In this document: one piece after another, positions 10,907 to 23,400 of the stretch
How the letters are laid out: every line of letters starts with the position of its first letter
Numbering within the stretch: the first letter of the stretch is position 1
Assembly (NCBI GenBank): GCA_029717555.1
Contig: JAMDHS010000021.1
Coordinates: forward strand, 186,001-250,000
DNA length: 64,000 nt
Reading direction: 5' to 3'
DNA from: Peribolospora baueri
Lineage: Eukaryota > Basidiomycota > Peribolosporomycetes > Peribolosporales > Peribolosporaceae
Made by a program: the position numbers and the translations under genes
The notes under the pieces: model-generated
Database searches by the model: none
What the model was told of the DNA's origin: nothing
The model's input: the letters and a program-made list of their open reading frames with translations, nothing else

Positions 10907-13900
10907 ATGCTTCCGGCTCATGCCGCGACGCAGCCCCACGTCGGCCCCGGCGGTCCGCAGAGGATGGCACCTCATGGCCAGCCCATGATCGTACAGCCAC
11001 CGCACAAGGGCACCCTCGCGCCTGGCACCAAGGTGCGGGTCGGGGGCGTGAGCGTCCTCGTGGAGAGGTATCTCAGCGAGGGTGAGTTGGACGCCGTCAT
11101 GAGCGATCGGCGGTCTCGAAGATTCAGGCCCTCTGCCGCCCATCACCGGCACGTAGACCTCTCCGTCTCGCTCGTATACGAGTTATGCTCATCCGCACTC
11201 TTGGTTGCCTACCATTGCACGTCTCGTCTCGTGCTGCTCTCCAGGCGGATTTGCCCACGTCTATCTCGTCCGCTCCTCCTTCCCCATCCCTATTCCCACT
11301 GTCACAGGACGGCCCGCGAGCACGACGCAGCACGTCCTCAAGCGCATGGCCGTGCCGGACAAGGAGAGTTTGGCAATCGTGCGCAACGAGGTCGAAGTCA
11401 TGGTAAGTCAGTCGGTTGCGCGGATGAGTGCAGTACTCTTCCTTGGAAGACGTCCCACTGATTTCCTCTTCCCTTCGCCGTCGTCCGTGTCGCCATGCCC
11501 CTCCAGAAACTGCTCCGCAACCAACCGTACATTGTTCATTTCATCGAAGCATCGGCGACCGCCCTAACAGGGTCGCTGCAAGGCTATGAAGTGTTTATCC
11601 TTATGGAATACTGTACCGGTGAGTGTGCTTTGAGGCACAAGGCTCGCGTCGCACATTGCTGTTGTCCAACTGGCCTCATATTCGTGTCCTTCTTCTCGTC
11701 TTTCTCTCTCCACAAGGGGGCGGCATCATCGACTTTATGAACTCTCGGCTCAGGGATCGTTTACGGGAGCACGAGGTTTTGAAGATCTTTGGTGACGTGT
11801 GCGAAGTGAGTCGTAGACGATCCGGCGTGTTCCGAACCACTCGTCCATTCCCCGCTCACATTTCGCCCTCCTCTAGGGCCTCGCTGTGATGCACCACCTC
11901 AGCCCACCGATGATGCATCGAGACCTTAAGGTGGAAAACATCCTTCTCTCCCCTCCATCTATGACTATCGGCACCACGCAGCCGACCTACAAGCTATGCG
12001 ACTTTGGCTCGTCAGCGCCTGTGCTCTCTCGCAAGCCGCCGAGCAGCATCGCCGAGTGCCAAAAGATTGAACAAGACCTCAATAGACATACCACATTGCA
12101 ATATCGCGCCCCTGAGATGGTGGACGTCTACCAACGAAGGGTGATAGACGAGAAAGCCGGTAAGGAAAAGTCGCATCTTCCGTTCCCTCGTTGATTCTCA
12201 GCGTCCTGACGCATCGTGTCGTGTTTGTCCGTGCCATTCGGTAGACATCTGGGCCCTCGGCGTGCTGCTGTACAAGTTGTGCTATTATACCACCCCTTTC
12301 GAGGAGAACGGCGGCGGGCCCCTCGCGATCCTCAACGTCCAATATCGGATACCCCCTCAACCCGTCTATTCACAAGGCTTGAAGGAGCTGATCGGTGCGC
12401 TGCCAGTGCTATCGGACCGTCGAACGCTCCTCGGCCTGTCTTCCGGTTACTGACTCAAAGGTCTCGCCTCCTGCTCTTTTCAGCGACCCTCTTGCGCGAT
12501 CAGTCTTCTCAGCGACCTTCGATCGACGAAGTGTTGATGATGGTGCACCGACTACGAGGCACCAAGCCGTCCTCTGCCCTTCTTCAACGCCTCAATGCTT
12601 CGCAGCCGTCCATTTCCAAGCCCCTCCCCGATCCTTCCGCAAGGCCTCAGCGCCGGCCGGATGACACTGCCAACCTCATCTCGTTCGCGCCATCCGCGGT
12701 TGATCAGCAAAGAGCTGTGGACGAGGCTGTGAAAAAGGCCAACGAGAGTATCGTGCCTATGAGGAGAGGAAGGCCAGCCAGAGCTAAGGCCGAGGATGGG
12801 TCCGCGAAAACGACAGGTGCCAAGGCGAGCATAAATGTGACCGGAGAGGATGTGGCCTCCGACGACAAGGTGTGGACCGGCATGGGAAAGACGGCCATCA
12901 ACGGCGCTGCCTCCTCAACGACACCTGGAGCAACGGCCGGCTTCGGTGGTTTCGGCGACTCGTTCGCGCCCTTGCCCGTCCCGACTGGCGACCGCTCTCG
13001 GCTGGCCACGCCAGCAGCCACGGGCTCCGGCAAGACTTCTCCTAGCGTTCCCCCGGTGGCTTATTCGCCCGCTTTGCCCGGCTTCTCTCCTACCCCTTCC
13101 GGGATGACTGGAGTGGGGCCCACCACCACGTCTGCTTCAGCGTCGGCGTTGACCGCCAACGTCTTGGAGCGCACGCCGGGCGACGATTCCGCCAGCACGC
13201 GCTTCCCAAGCATCGAAGAGCTCGATGCCTCCTTCGCTGGATCGGGCGACGGAACTGTCTCCAACAAGCGGCCGTCGCCTTCTCTTCCAATCCCCACAGC
13301 CGCCGCTGCCTCTCCCCCCGTTCCTGCCACCGAGGTCAAACCTGCGTCGATCACCTCCAGCGTCTCCGCCACTGCTAAGCGCTTCGGCGGAGGATTGCCG
13401 ACCAGCCGAATCGGTGCGTTCTCCCCTCCAATGTCCACTTCTGCGTCAGACGACCTTCCCAAGCCTCCCCTGTCAGTTCGTGGCAAGCCGAGCCAGGACG
13501 CGACAGTGTCGTCGGGCTTCGGAGACGACTTTTCGACCTTCCAGCCTTGGGAGGCTTCGGAAAAGCGGCCTCCAAGCCCTGGTTTGACTTCTAAGGCAGA
13601 CACCGGCGCGAGCGGGCAAGTGAACGCGATGACGATGGCAGGCCGGTTCGGAGGCGTGGTGCCTGGCGCGGTCGCCGGCAAAGAGTATTCGTCGTTGGCC
13701 TCCGAGCGGGCTTCTCAGCGCTGGCCGCCGCGGTCGAGCGACGATGACGCGGCCAACAAATTGCGCAATCGCCGGACGTTTCACATCCCCTCCGACGCCG
13801 CGAAGACCATTGCGGCTTCTTTCCAGGTCGGCAAGGATGTCGCCGGGCGACCGGGTCCGGCCACTCTCGGCATCGCGTCGAAAGGTACAAGTCCAGGACA

Positions 13901-15764
13901 GGACTGGCTCACCGGAGACGTGACCCCTACCCCGCCACCGAGCTCGCTGTCTGACGCCGCTTCAAAGGCATCGAGACCGGAACTCAAGTCGGTTTTCTCC
14001 AACGAGTCCACCATCTCTATCCCTTCGCGTCCGTCGTTGCCTTCCACCTCGTCCAGCAGCTCCGTGCCGGCTCCCGCGGACGAAGTCGGTACGAACGTTC
14101 GGCCTACCGACGTCAAGGCGAAGAGTGAATGGAGGAAGGAGGTCGAACCAACCTCATCTGCCGCTTCGGCATCCTACAAGGCGGAGTACAGACCGCCTCT
14201 GCCTGCTAGGCGACGGTCGACGCAAAACTTGACGGCGAACAGGGGTCATGTTGACGGCGGTCTTTCTGGTCTATCGAGGACGACGGTGGACGGGCGCCGC
14301 GGCCAGAATGGTCCCAAGTACAAACTGCCGGTCATCAGTCCAGATACGAGTGACGCCGGATCGAGCGGAGACGATGACGGGCCCGAAGACGCTATGGGTG
14401 TGCGGACGCGGAGAGGTTCGCGACGGTTGTCTTCTCTGCACGACGGTCGTCCTGGCGGAAGTGGGGACACCAAAAGGGACAAGTTCGATACGAGCTCGTC
14501 CTCGCCGATCAAGGCGGACAGCAAGCGCGTCTCTCCTGTCGGACCTCCGACGGCTCAGCTGATTGACTTTGGCTCGCGATCCGACTCGCTCTCCACGCCG
14601 GCCCGCTCGTCAGACCGCGTCAAGGTCGAATCGACGGCGAAGACGGGCAACCTGCTCGACCTCGATGACGACGATGCTCCGGCTGCCGCACCGTCCAAGA
14701 GCCCTGAGCCCTTGGTCGATGAGGACTCGTCTACCAAGCCGAAGCCGCCGACGAAGCCGGTCAGCCTCCGTCTCTCCGACCGACCCCTCGCCGCGAGTGC
14801 TACTCTCGCTTCGCCAGCCCTCACGAGCCCCGGTCAGCAACTGCTTTCTAGCCGCGGAACAGATATCACCCAAGGGGACGGTCCACCTCCGGTGAGCCCT
14901 GTCCCTAGGCGAAGGAAAGATTCCATATCGGAAATCGTCAGCCGGTACGAGAGCATGTCTGTGTCGTCAACCGGTTCGGCCAGCTTGCCTCGTGACGATC
15001 GGGCTTCCGTTTCGAAGAGTTCACCCTCGGCGCCCAAGAATGCGGCTTCCGGGGCCTTGGACAGGATCTCAGCGGCCAGACCGAGCTTGGAGCGATCGGC
15101 GTCGGAGACGGTCGCCGCCGAACGGGAGCCGGACACCGGGGACTTCAAACGGCGCTTCCCGGAAGTGGATCGCCTCGATGACGATGGCGTGCTCGAGCGA
15201 GCGCAGCAGAGCGTGGGACGGAAGAAGGACCAAGAGCTGATTACGGCCCAGGACACGTCTCGTACGACCATCCCGACTGTCACGACTGCGATCGCCTCTC
15301 CTCCCTCCTCTTCCGCACCTGCGCCTCGCCGTGCGCTCTCGCCTCCCTCTGAGCGTTCGCAGGCTTCGGAGAAAGAAGGTGTGGCGCGCTCGCCCTCTCC
15401 GCCGCCTCCCAAGCCACGCTCTCTGCCCAAGAGGAGCTCCATCGTTCACAACAGGCAGCAATTCCTCAATAGCGTCCATCAAAGCGACTGGGCCGCGACC
15501 TTCGGAGGCGACGCCAAGTCGTCGCACGGCGGCGCCGACGAGTCGACGCCTTCTCCGCTTCCATCCAAATCCGCCTCCGCTTCCTCCCCTCCCACCCCGC
15601 GCAACAAACCCTCGACGTCAGGCACGAATCTGAAGCCGTGGGAGCGAGAAGAAGAGGAACGGCGCGCTGCCGGAGGAAAGGTGGAAGACCACTCGGGTAT
15701 GCCAGAGGATGAGCGGTTCAAGGGCGTTGGCAGTCTTATCAATCGGTGGCAGGCGGCCAAATAA
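10907..15764 (+). CDS. Ark/Prk (NAK family) Ser/Thr kinase, actin and endocytosis regulator
   Basis: Fungal Ark1/Prk1/Akl1 kinases (AAK1/GAK relatives) phosphorylate endocytic coat proteins at actin patches. The start is at 10907. Five or six N-terminal exons build the kinase domain. They carry a glycine-rich loop around [14 protein letters not shown] (split by an intron), the lysine strand [32 protein letters not shown], the catalytic loop [23 protein letters not shown], the activation segment with [32 protein letters not shown] and QRPSIDEVL. All catalytic residues (K, HRD, N, DFG, APE) are present. From about 12560 one very long exon encodes some 1,060 residues of Ser/Pro/Thr/Lys-rich disorder, with proline-rich patches that could bind SH3 domains. 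It ends in [15 protein letters not shown], similar to the conserved tail of basidiomycete orthologues. The stop is at 15762-15764. Which of Ark1, Prk1 or Akl1 it matches best is not decided. Confidence 0.88.
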
Positions 15765-16419
15765 GCCTGATTCGGCGCAGGACGGAGACAGAATGGATGG
15801 TTGAGCGTGCGGACGAGATGGCGTGTGGGGGGGAAATGCAGCCGGGGAAGAGTTAGCTTTTGGTTTCGAGACGTTGGATCGTAACGATCCGCTCAGAGCC
15901 TATGTCCTCTTTACTTTCGATTTTCTTCTCTTTTTATCTTCTCTTTTCTTGGATCGCATCGCCCTTGGACTCTCACTACCCATGTTGAGGGACGTTTTGG
16001 TTTGGTTGGCCAGGTTCGGTGGTTCCGCACTCTTCACCACCGCTGTGCGTTCATGTCTATTCCTCGCAAGAAATTCTCCTAGACGTCCCTTCTATACTTC
16101 CCACGAATGCTACCCTGCGATGCCCACATACCATTCCCAGCTCCAATCTCGCGCATAATCAATCTGTGACCCAACGTCTTCCAGCGGAGGTGGACCGTGC
16201 CCGCCCCCGCCCAATCGGGTGCACGTGATCGCAAGTTCTGAGCTGAACCGCGAAGCGTTTCTTCCCTTCTCTCTCCCTCGAAATAGACTTGGAAGGCCAG
16301 TGACATCCATCCCCGGAGCTGGCGCACGTCCTCTCCAGGCCCGTCTCGTCTCATCCCGTTTCCGGTTCGCGACTGCACGATCAGCTGGGAACCTTCATCT
16401 GCGTCTGCGTCCGCCGGTC
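15765..16419. promoter_or_regulatory. Kinase 3' region and RecQ promoter
   Basis: This gap of 655 bp lies between tandem + strand genes. TGCACGTGATC at 16220-16230 carries a CACGTG core about 200 bp before the RecQ start. A T-rich stretch (15915-15955) may be the kinase 3' processing area. No ORF here is convincing. Confidence 0.45.
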
Positions 16420-19400
16420 ATGACGGACGTCCCTCGCTTCCGTCCAGCTTGCGCTTCGCGTAGCGTCGACTACTCGAAAGACGCCGATGAAGCGGAGGAG
16501 GAGGGAGAGCACTCCAGTGACATTGGCTACGATCAGGGTGCGTACGAGGTGATGCAGGAGCTGGGAGGGCCGGTGCAGACTGGACCCTTCGGCGACGACG
16601 GGCTGCGCGATGATGACCGGATCGCCGAGCTCGCTGGTCGGGACGGTGGCGGCGCGTCGTACACGTTCGGAGCAAACGGTGAAGATTCCAATTGGTCGCG
16701 CTCCGCTGCTCTTTTCCAGAGCGCTTCCGGTACTTGCGACACCGCCCAGGACCACCCGACCGCTGCCTTCAGCTCGTCAAAGCGCGCGGCCAAGGCAATC
16801 CTCGCGGACGAAAGTCGGAACCCGTTCCTGGACAATGGGGAAGAGCCACCGGTGCCGGGGCCGAGTGCCTCGTATTTGCGACCTCACGCCTATGCGCAGA
16901 GAAATCGGGCGCCCACGCTCCAGGACAAGTCTGAATACAACCAACGCCTCGCACGACTCTCTGCGGAGATCAAGTCTGTAGATGAGCAGATCCGTGAATT
17001 AGAAGCGCTCCGAGAAAGCCTAAAAAGGGAGAAGGAAGAGGTAGAGAGAGAGGCTGAGGGCGCTTGGAACGCTGCTGCTGCGCGAGCTTCGGCTTTCGTG
17101 GTCGAGGATGGGCGTGGAAAGGCCAAGGGGAAGGAAAGGAGCATCGATTATATGAAGACGGGGTGGGAGTGGGATGCGGATGTGAAGTGAGTTCAAGGAG
17201 CGCTTCAAGGGTGCCTCGGCGATCCTCACTGACAGCGATCTACCCTTACGATGGACATCCATATCGCAGGGCCACCCTCTCCAAAGTCTGGGGTATTCAC
17301 TCCTTCCGTCTTTGCCAAGAGGGAGTCGTCAATGCTGCACTTCACAACCGACATCTCGTCGTAGTCATGCCTACGGGTGAGTGAATGCGCTCAGTTCATT
17401 CTATCGATCGATCGTCTCGTCCGTCGAGCAACCGCTAGTTTCAGACGGCTAACCCCCCTTGCTTCAACGGCAATACACATGCGCAGGAGGGGGCAAATCC
17501 CTCACCTACCAGCTGCCTGCGGTGCTAACCCACGGTACGACGCTTGTAATCTCACCCCTAATATCACTCATCTCCGACCAGATCATCCACCTCCATGAAG
17601 CTGGTGTCAATGCCGTCATGCTCACCGGGTCGACCTCTCGAGAAGAGACTACCAGGATCCTCAGGACGCTTGCCCATGGTGGCAAAGGTCGGAACATCAA
17701 GGGGGATCGAAAGGGGATACGTGCGATGCATATGGACGAAGACGAGGAGGAGGAGGGAGATATCAAGCTGGTGTACGTCACGCCGGAGAAGGTAGCTCAG
17801 AGCAAGAGATTTCTGGGTGCTTTGGAGAAGGTGGCGCAAGCGGGTAGATTGAGTGAGTGAGCTTTGTTTTCGTGGGTGCGAAGCTTGCTTGTGCTCCTTC
17901 TGTTGATCCGCTTGGGTTTCGTCTCCTCGTCGGGTTCTAGGTCGGATCGTCATTGATGAGGCGCACTGCTGTAGCCAGGTGGGTTTAAAAGCACGGAACG
18001 TCCTCTCTCCCAGCCTGATATCTGACAGCGAATGTTTTTGAACCTTAAAAATGTCGTAGATGGGCCATGACTTCCGTCCAGACTATCGAAAGCTTACCAT
18101 CTTACGCAAAGTCTGCCCCACCGTCCCCGTGATGTGTCTGACAGCGACGTTGAGTTCCTTTTTTTTTTTTTTTCCCAAGTCCTGGAAGTCTTTTGTTAAT
18201 CTGTTTTCGTCTTCACATCGGCGTAGCTGCGGCCCGAAGGTGCTCCGCGACCTCATCAAGGTCCTGCAACTGCCGCCGATCACGGACGGCCGAAGCGCCA
18301 ATACGACGGGCACGATTTTCTTTTCTGCACCACTCTACCGTAAGCTCGCCTCTGTATACCTTCAAGCCTTCTCTAGGCAAGTTAGCCGACGCCCCTGGTT
18401 CACCTCAAATGCTTTGTTTTTAGGTGAAAACTTGAGATACGGCGTAGCGCTCAAACCCTCCAGCTCCCAGGCGGCTATAGCTGCCATTGCCGATTGGATA
18501 CTCAAGTTCTATCCTAGTCAGAGCGGCATCGTCTACTGTTTGAGTCAGAAGGTCCGTGGCCGGTATCTCTCCTTTGAGTCTCCGTAACCTTTTGATTGCG
18601 TTTTGAAGTCGTCTTTACGTTCGCCATTTAAGGATTCCGAGGGCATGGCAGCCGGCTTGGAGGAAATGAGCGGAAGGAAAATCCGTACAGGCATTTGTGA
18701 GTATATTTTATGCTGTTGTTTTCTCTCCGACAACAACGGCAAAGATATCCTTTTCCTTCTTCCGTGACGTTAATCGCACCCTTCTAAATGCCGGATTCAT
18801 CCTTAGATCACGCCGACCGCCCAGCTGAGGAGAAAGAGGCGATACACGAGCGTTGGCGGAGTGGGAAGCTGCATGTCGTGTGCGCAACCATTGCCTTTGG
18901 CATGGGTGCGTTATGCTCCCTACAGGGGCTCAACCCCTAGTATGGCGTGGCTTTGCTTATCGTGTCGTTGTTTTCCCAAACTCACACAGGCATCGACAAG
19001 GCAGACGTTCGTTTCGTGATACATCACTCATTGAGTCGGTCGATAGAGAGCTACTACCAGGAAACCGGCCGGGCCGGCAGGGACGGAAATATTGCGTCCT
19101 GCCTGCTGTGGTATCGAGCGCAAGATGCCACGCGAATGACTTCATTGCTCGCAAACGATGTTGAGGGTCAACAAAAGAGTATGCTTCAGAGGTTCAGCAG
19201 GGTGCGATCTGAACGAGCACTAACGTTATTCCATCGTTCCCTGACCACAGTACGGTCCATGCTGCGCTATGCCCAGTCCACGCTCTGTCGAAAACGTCTC
19301 TTTTCAGACTACTTCGGCGGCTACTCCTCAACGGTGTCTTCCTTCGACCCGGGAGGGCCGACGGAATGCGGCCACTGCGACAACTGCACCTTGGAGAAGC

Positions 19401-20227
19401 AAGGCGAGCCGACGGACTTCACATTCCAAGCGTGGAAGATCTTAAAGGTGCTCGAAAAGGTCGACAAGGAGGGTGGCCGACTCACTCTCGGGCAACTCGT
19501 CGATCTTGTGCGGGGCCTCGGCGGTGCGAGCTTTACGGTCTCGCGCAAGTCTGAGGGCCGCCGCTCCAAAGTCAACGAGAAGGAACAGCTGGACCTGCAA
19601 GCTATCGTCGGTGGCAAGGTGGCACTGACGAAAGAGGTGAACTGTTACTTACCCTGGAGACGTCACCATTCTACAGTGGTGCTCACTCAATTCGTCATCT
19701 TTCAGGTTGTCGAATATCTGCTCGTGGAAATGTTCCTCCAGGGGTACCTAGAAGAGTCCTACGGTTCCACGGCGTACTCGATCAACTCGTACCTCGTACC
19801 CAGCCCTCGCGTCATACGCTTCACTCGACTCACGCTGCCAGAGGCACAGCGTGCGACCGGTCTCTTTACCGTCTCACTGCACCCTGCTCTCACAGGAAAG
19901 AGTACTAGCATGAGCTCTTCCCGTTCCAACGCACGAGAAACCCCAACTACCGGCAAGAAGATAAAGGGGAAAAGGACCGGCGATGTTGACGGGCACGTCC
20001 TCTCAGGGGACGACGACGACGGCGACGAGACGCCGGTACGGGCCACCGCGCCTCGGCGAGAGACGAAGAGAGTGTTGTCATCGTCGTCTGAGGGCGGTTC
20101 AGAATGGGAGGTTGTAGCCAGCACCGCATCACGTCCTCCGGCCAAAGCGGCAAGACGGAACAGTGGGAGGAAGGCCAAGAATGCAGGGCGGGGTCCAGTT
20201 CAGGAAGTCGTCGAGGTTTCGGATTAG
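16420..20227 (+). CDS. RecQ-family 3'-5' DNA helicase, RECQ1-like
   Basis: RecQ helicases unwind recombination and replication intermediates in the nucleus. The start ATG at 16420 opens an acidic N-terminal region with a coiled coil (QRLARLSAEIKSVDEQIREL), as in RECQ1. After an intron (17187-17269) come the helicase motifs: FRLCQEGVVNAAL (motif 0), MPTGGGKSLTYQLPA (Walker A), LVISPLISLISDQI, IDEAHCCSQ|MGHDFRPDY (DEAH box plus aromatic loop, split by an intron), CLTATL, GIVYCLSQK, VCATIAFGMGIDKADVRFVI and SYYQETGRAGRDG (arginine finger). The zinc-binding part has CRKRLFSDYFGG and ECGHCDNC, followed by a winged-helix region (LVEMFLQGYLEE). The Lys/Arg-rich C-terminal tail stops at 20225-20227. 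The DEAH-CCSQ wording and lack of an HRDC domain favour RECQ1 over Sgs1/BLM. The conserved Trp after CSQ is Met here. Confidence 0.9.
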
Positions 20228-20489
20228 CACTTCCCGATGCTTTCATGGCGCCCCTCGGACCTCCTTCTTTCGATCGACCCCTCGGGTTGAGCGTGGAGAA
20301 CATTCTCGATGATGGAGACGTCTTGTATGAATAAGGAATAGACCGTTCCGTTCCCGAGTACATATGCAAAAGACGGGCTGGGCTGGCTTTGCTCGTGATG
20401 GCATGTGCGCACGGCTTGCTATTTTACATGACGACTGGTACTGACAGAGAAAAGGCTGGTGAGCTGGAGGGGGAAGATGAGACCCGCGT

Positions 20490-23400
20490 TCACGCGACTG
20501 AGGGTACGGGCAGCGGGAGGCGAACATCGAACGAGCCAGTGCCGCTTTTGGTGGCCATGCCCATGACGATACTGGCCGATGGAGAACGGAGGTCATCGAA
20601 GTCACCGTTGATCGTCGAGTCGGCTATGACGGCCCCCGTCGTCTCGAAGGAAGCCTTGAGCAGCGGTGATGAGTTACCAGCGATGCCTGTGCGGTTGAAC
20701 GGCCGGTAGCCGCCTCCAAACGTCTATGATGCGAAAGAAATGAATGGTGACGAGCTCAGTTTCTGAACCGAAAGCTCGACGGAGAAGCTGAGTAATACAC
20801 TCACCATGTAGTCTGCGATGAGAGACAGGTGGCGATACGACACTTGAATGCCGTACGGCCCGAAGATACCCCGCATCTCCGTGAGAATGGCCTGGCGGGC
20901 AGCCTCGACGCCGTACGTGCGCAGGATGGCAGCCACGTCGTTCGAGTAAATCTTGTTGAGATCTACGAGGCCGAAGCCGTACTCCCAGATTCCTTTGAAG
21001 TTGCAGCCTTCAGACTCAAATGAAGGCTAAGGGAGAGGAAATGACAAGCATGAGTAATTCATGACTCCATGGACAGCAATCCGCAAAGAGCTACTCACTG
21101 GCTCATCGCCCTTGGTTCGCTTCTTGAGCATGCGCGAGATGCCTGGCAACTCATGAAGAACCGACATACGACATGCTCGCTCGACTACGTTCACCAACAG
21201 CAGCTTCTGAGTCTTTGATGGGACCTGTAGGTAAGAGGATAACGTTACACATCAGCGCAAAGAAACGAAGAAATTAACCGTCCGCCTTTCATACAACTCA
21301 CCTGAAGCTCAAACTCGGCCCACGCGCTCCTCTTGACGTCGAAGGCAAAGCGAGTGATGTATTTCGAAGATGAGATGAATTCCTCCTGCATCTCAGCCAC
21401 CTTGGCAGCCAAGTCCTCAAAGTTGGGGTTGATGTCCTTCATGTCGACGTCCTCGTCGCCGTCATCCGCATCGTCGCCATCGCCTTCATCCGCGAAAGCG
21501 GCCTCGATGTCCTCCGCGTTGTATTCACCCTCATGTTCGTCGTCTTCGGAAGAATCCTCATCGTAATTGGCGCCGTCATTAGCACGCGACCTGCGCTTGG
21601 CTTCATCTGCGTCGCCATCACCAGCGTCCGATACGTCGTCATCACCATCAGGATCGTCCAAGTCGTCGACATCCGCCGCGCTCTTTGTCTTGTTGGGCTG
21701 CTCGTCCTCTTCGTTGTTGGCGGCTACTGAACCGTCGGAAACGGTCTGACCCTTGCCCACCTGAGCGGCCTGGGACTTCGCCTCGCGCATGTTCTTCCGC
21801 ATCTCCTTCAAAATCTCGCGATCAAGGATGGAAACGAAGGTGGAATGAATCCCCGCCAGGACGTTGGCCGTATCGGCGTTGTACTCGGCTAGGCACTCCT
21901 CCCTGGGGAAGAACTTGAGCCTTATCGTATATGTCTTTGGCCTAGTGAAGCTGTTCTCCGCGGACTTTGGCGCAAGGCGCTCAGTGACAACAGCTTCCTC
22001 GACGACCTGGGACAAGAGCAAGCGCGTCCCGTCCTTGCAGAACATATCCGCCGTGTCCTGAGCCAGGCCCTCAAGGTAAGGCAGCGTCATCACTGGCGTC
22101 TTGATGTGGGACGAAGCGGTCATGACGATTTCACGCAGACGCGGGATACCGAGAGTGACGTTCGCGGCACCGTGTCCTGCGAAGTGGAACGTGTTCAGGG
22201 TCATCTGCGTCGACGGCTCGCCGATACTGAAGACATAGAAACGCAGACCTAGATCAGCCATCACCGCTTCGTCGCCAGATAGCACGTATCAGTACATACC
22301 CTTGAGCTGCCAACAAGCCCACAGCCTCGCCCGGTTCGACGAGACTCCGCAAATAGAGAACTTTAGCCAAGCTCCTGAAGTGATCGGCAGGGACTTGCTC
22401 TTTGAGGCGCTTGGGTTGGGGACCTCCTTCCTCTCCCTTCTTCTTGTCCTTCTCCTTGTCCTTCTTCTTGCGCTTCTTCTCCGCCAGTAGCTTGGACGGG
22501 TTCTCCGAAGCGTACTTCTCCACTTCCGCCGCGAACCTCTCCGACATGACGCCGAGGCTCTTGGACAAGGAGAATTTGGAGAGCGCAGGCGAGTACTTTT
22601 CCGGCTTCTTGAGAGCCTTTTTCATGTACTCTGGTGCTTCGTCAGCCTCCATGAGGCCCATGAGCTGCTTCGGCTTGTATCGATTAACGAAGGACGAGAA
22701 GTTCTGCGCGGTGAAGTCATGGTTATCGAGCGACTTCGCCTTCGTTGTGTCCAGCGCGTCCTCGCCGTAGTGAAACTGGAGAATGGACGAGTCGCTGTTC
22801 CTGACGGTATAGTCGTAATGCACGCGCACGCCCTCGAGGTGCTTGATCAGACATCGCTGGAGGTAACCAGATCGGGAGGTCTTGACGGCCGTGTCGATGA
22901 GTCCCTCACGTCCAGCCATGCAGTGGAAGTAGTACTCCTGGGGTCGGATTCCTGTCAAAAAGCGTTGGGCAACGAAACCACCAGCGCGGAGAGCCGTCTC
23001 GTAGGGCTTGAAGGAAGGCAGAGTCTTCCCGCTGACCATGACCGGCACGCGACGACCTTCGAGCGACTGAGCTCCGAGCAGACAGGAGATCTGGGATGCG
23101 TTGACGTTCGAACCCTTGGCGCCGGACAGGACCATGGCCTGCATGTGGTTATCGGGGAATTTACGGACGAGGCCCTTCGGCAGACAAGTCTTGATGACGG
23201 ACGAGGACACCTCGTTTGCTGCGCTTGTCATTTCGCTATCCAAGACGGCAGCCTGACTGTCATCACGAATGACCTCCTCAAGTCGAACCTTGAGGTTCCG
23301 AATAGCTTTAGACTTGTCTAGGTTGGCGGTTTCGAGGCCGACCATCCTCATCGCCGTGGTCATGCCAGATCCCTCCCCTTCATTCAGAACATCTCGTCGC

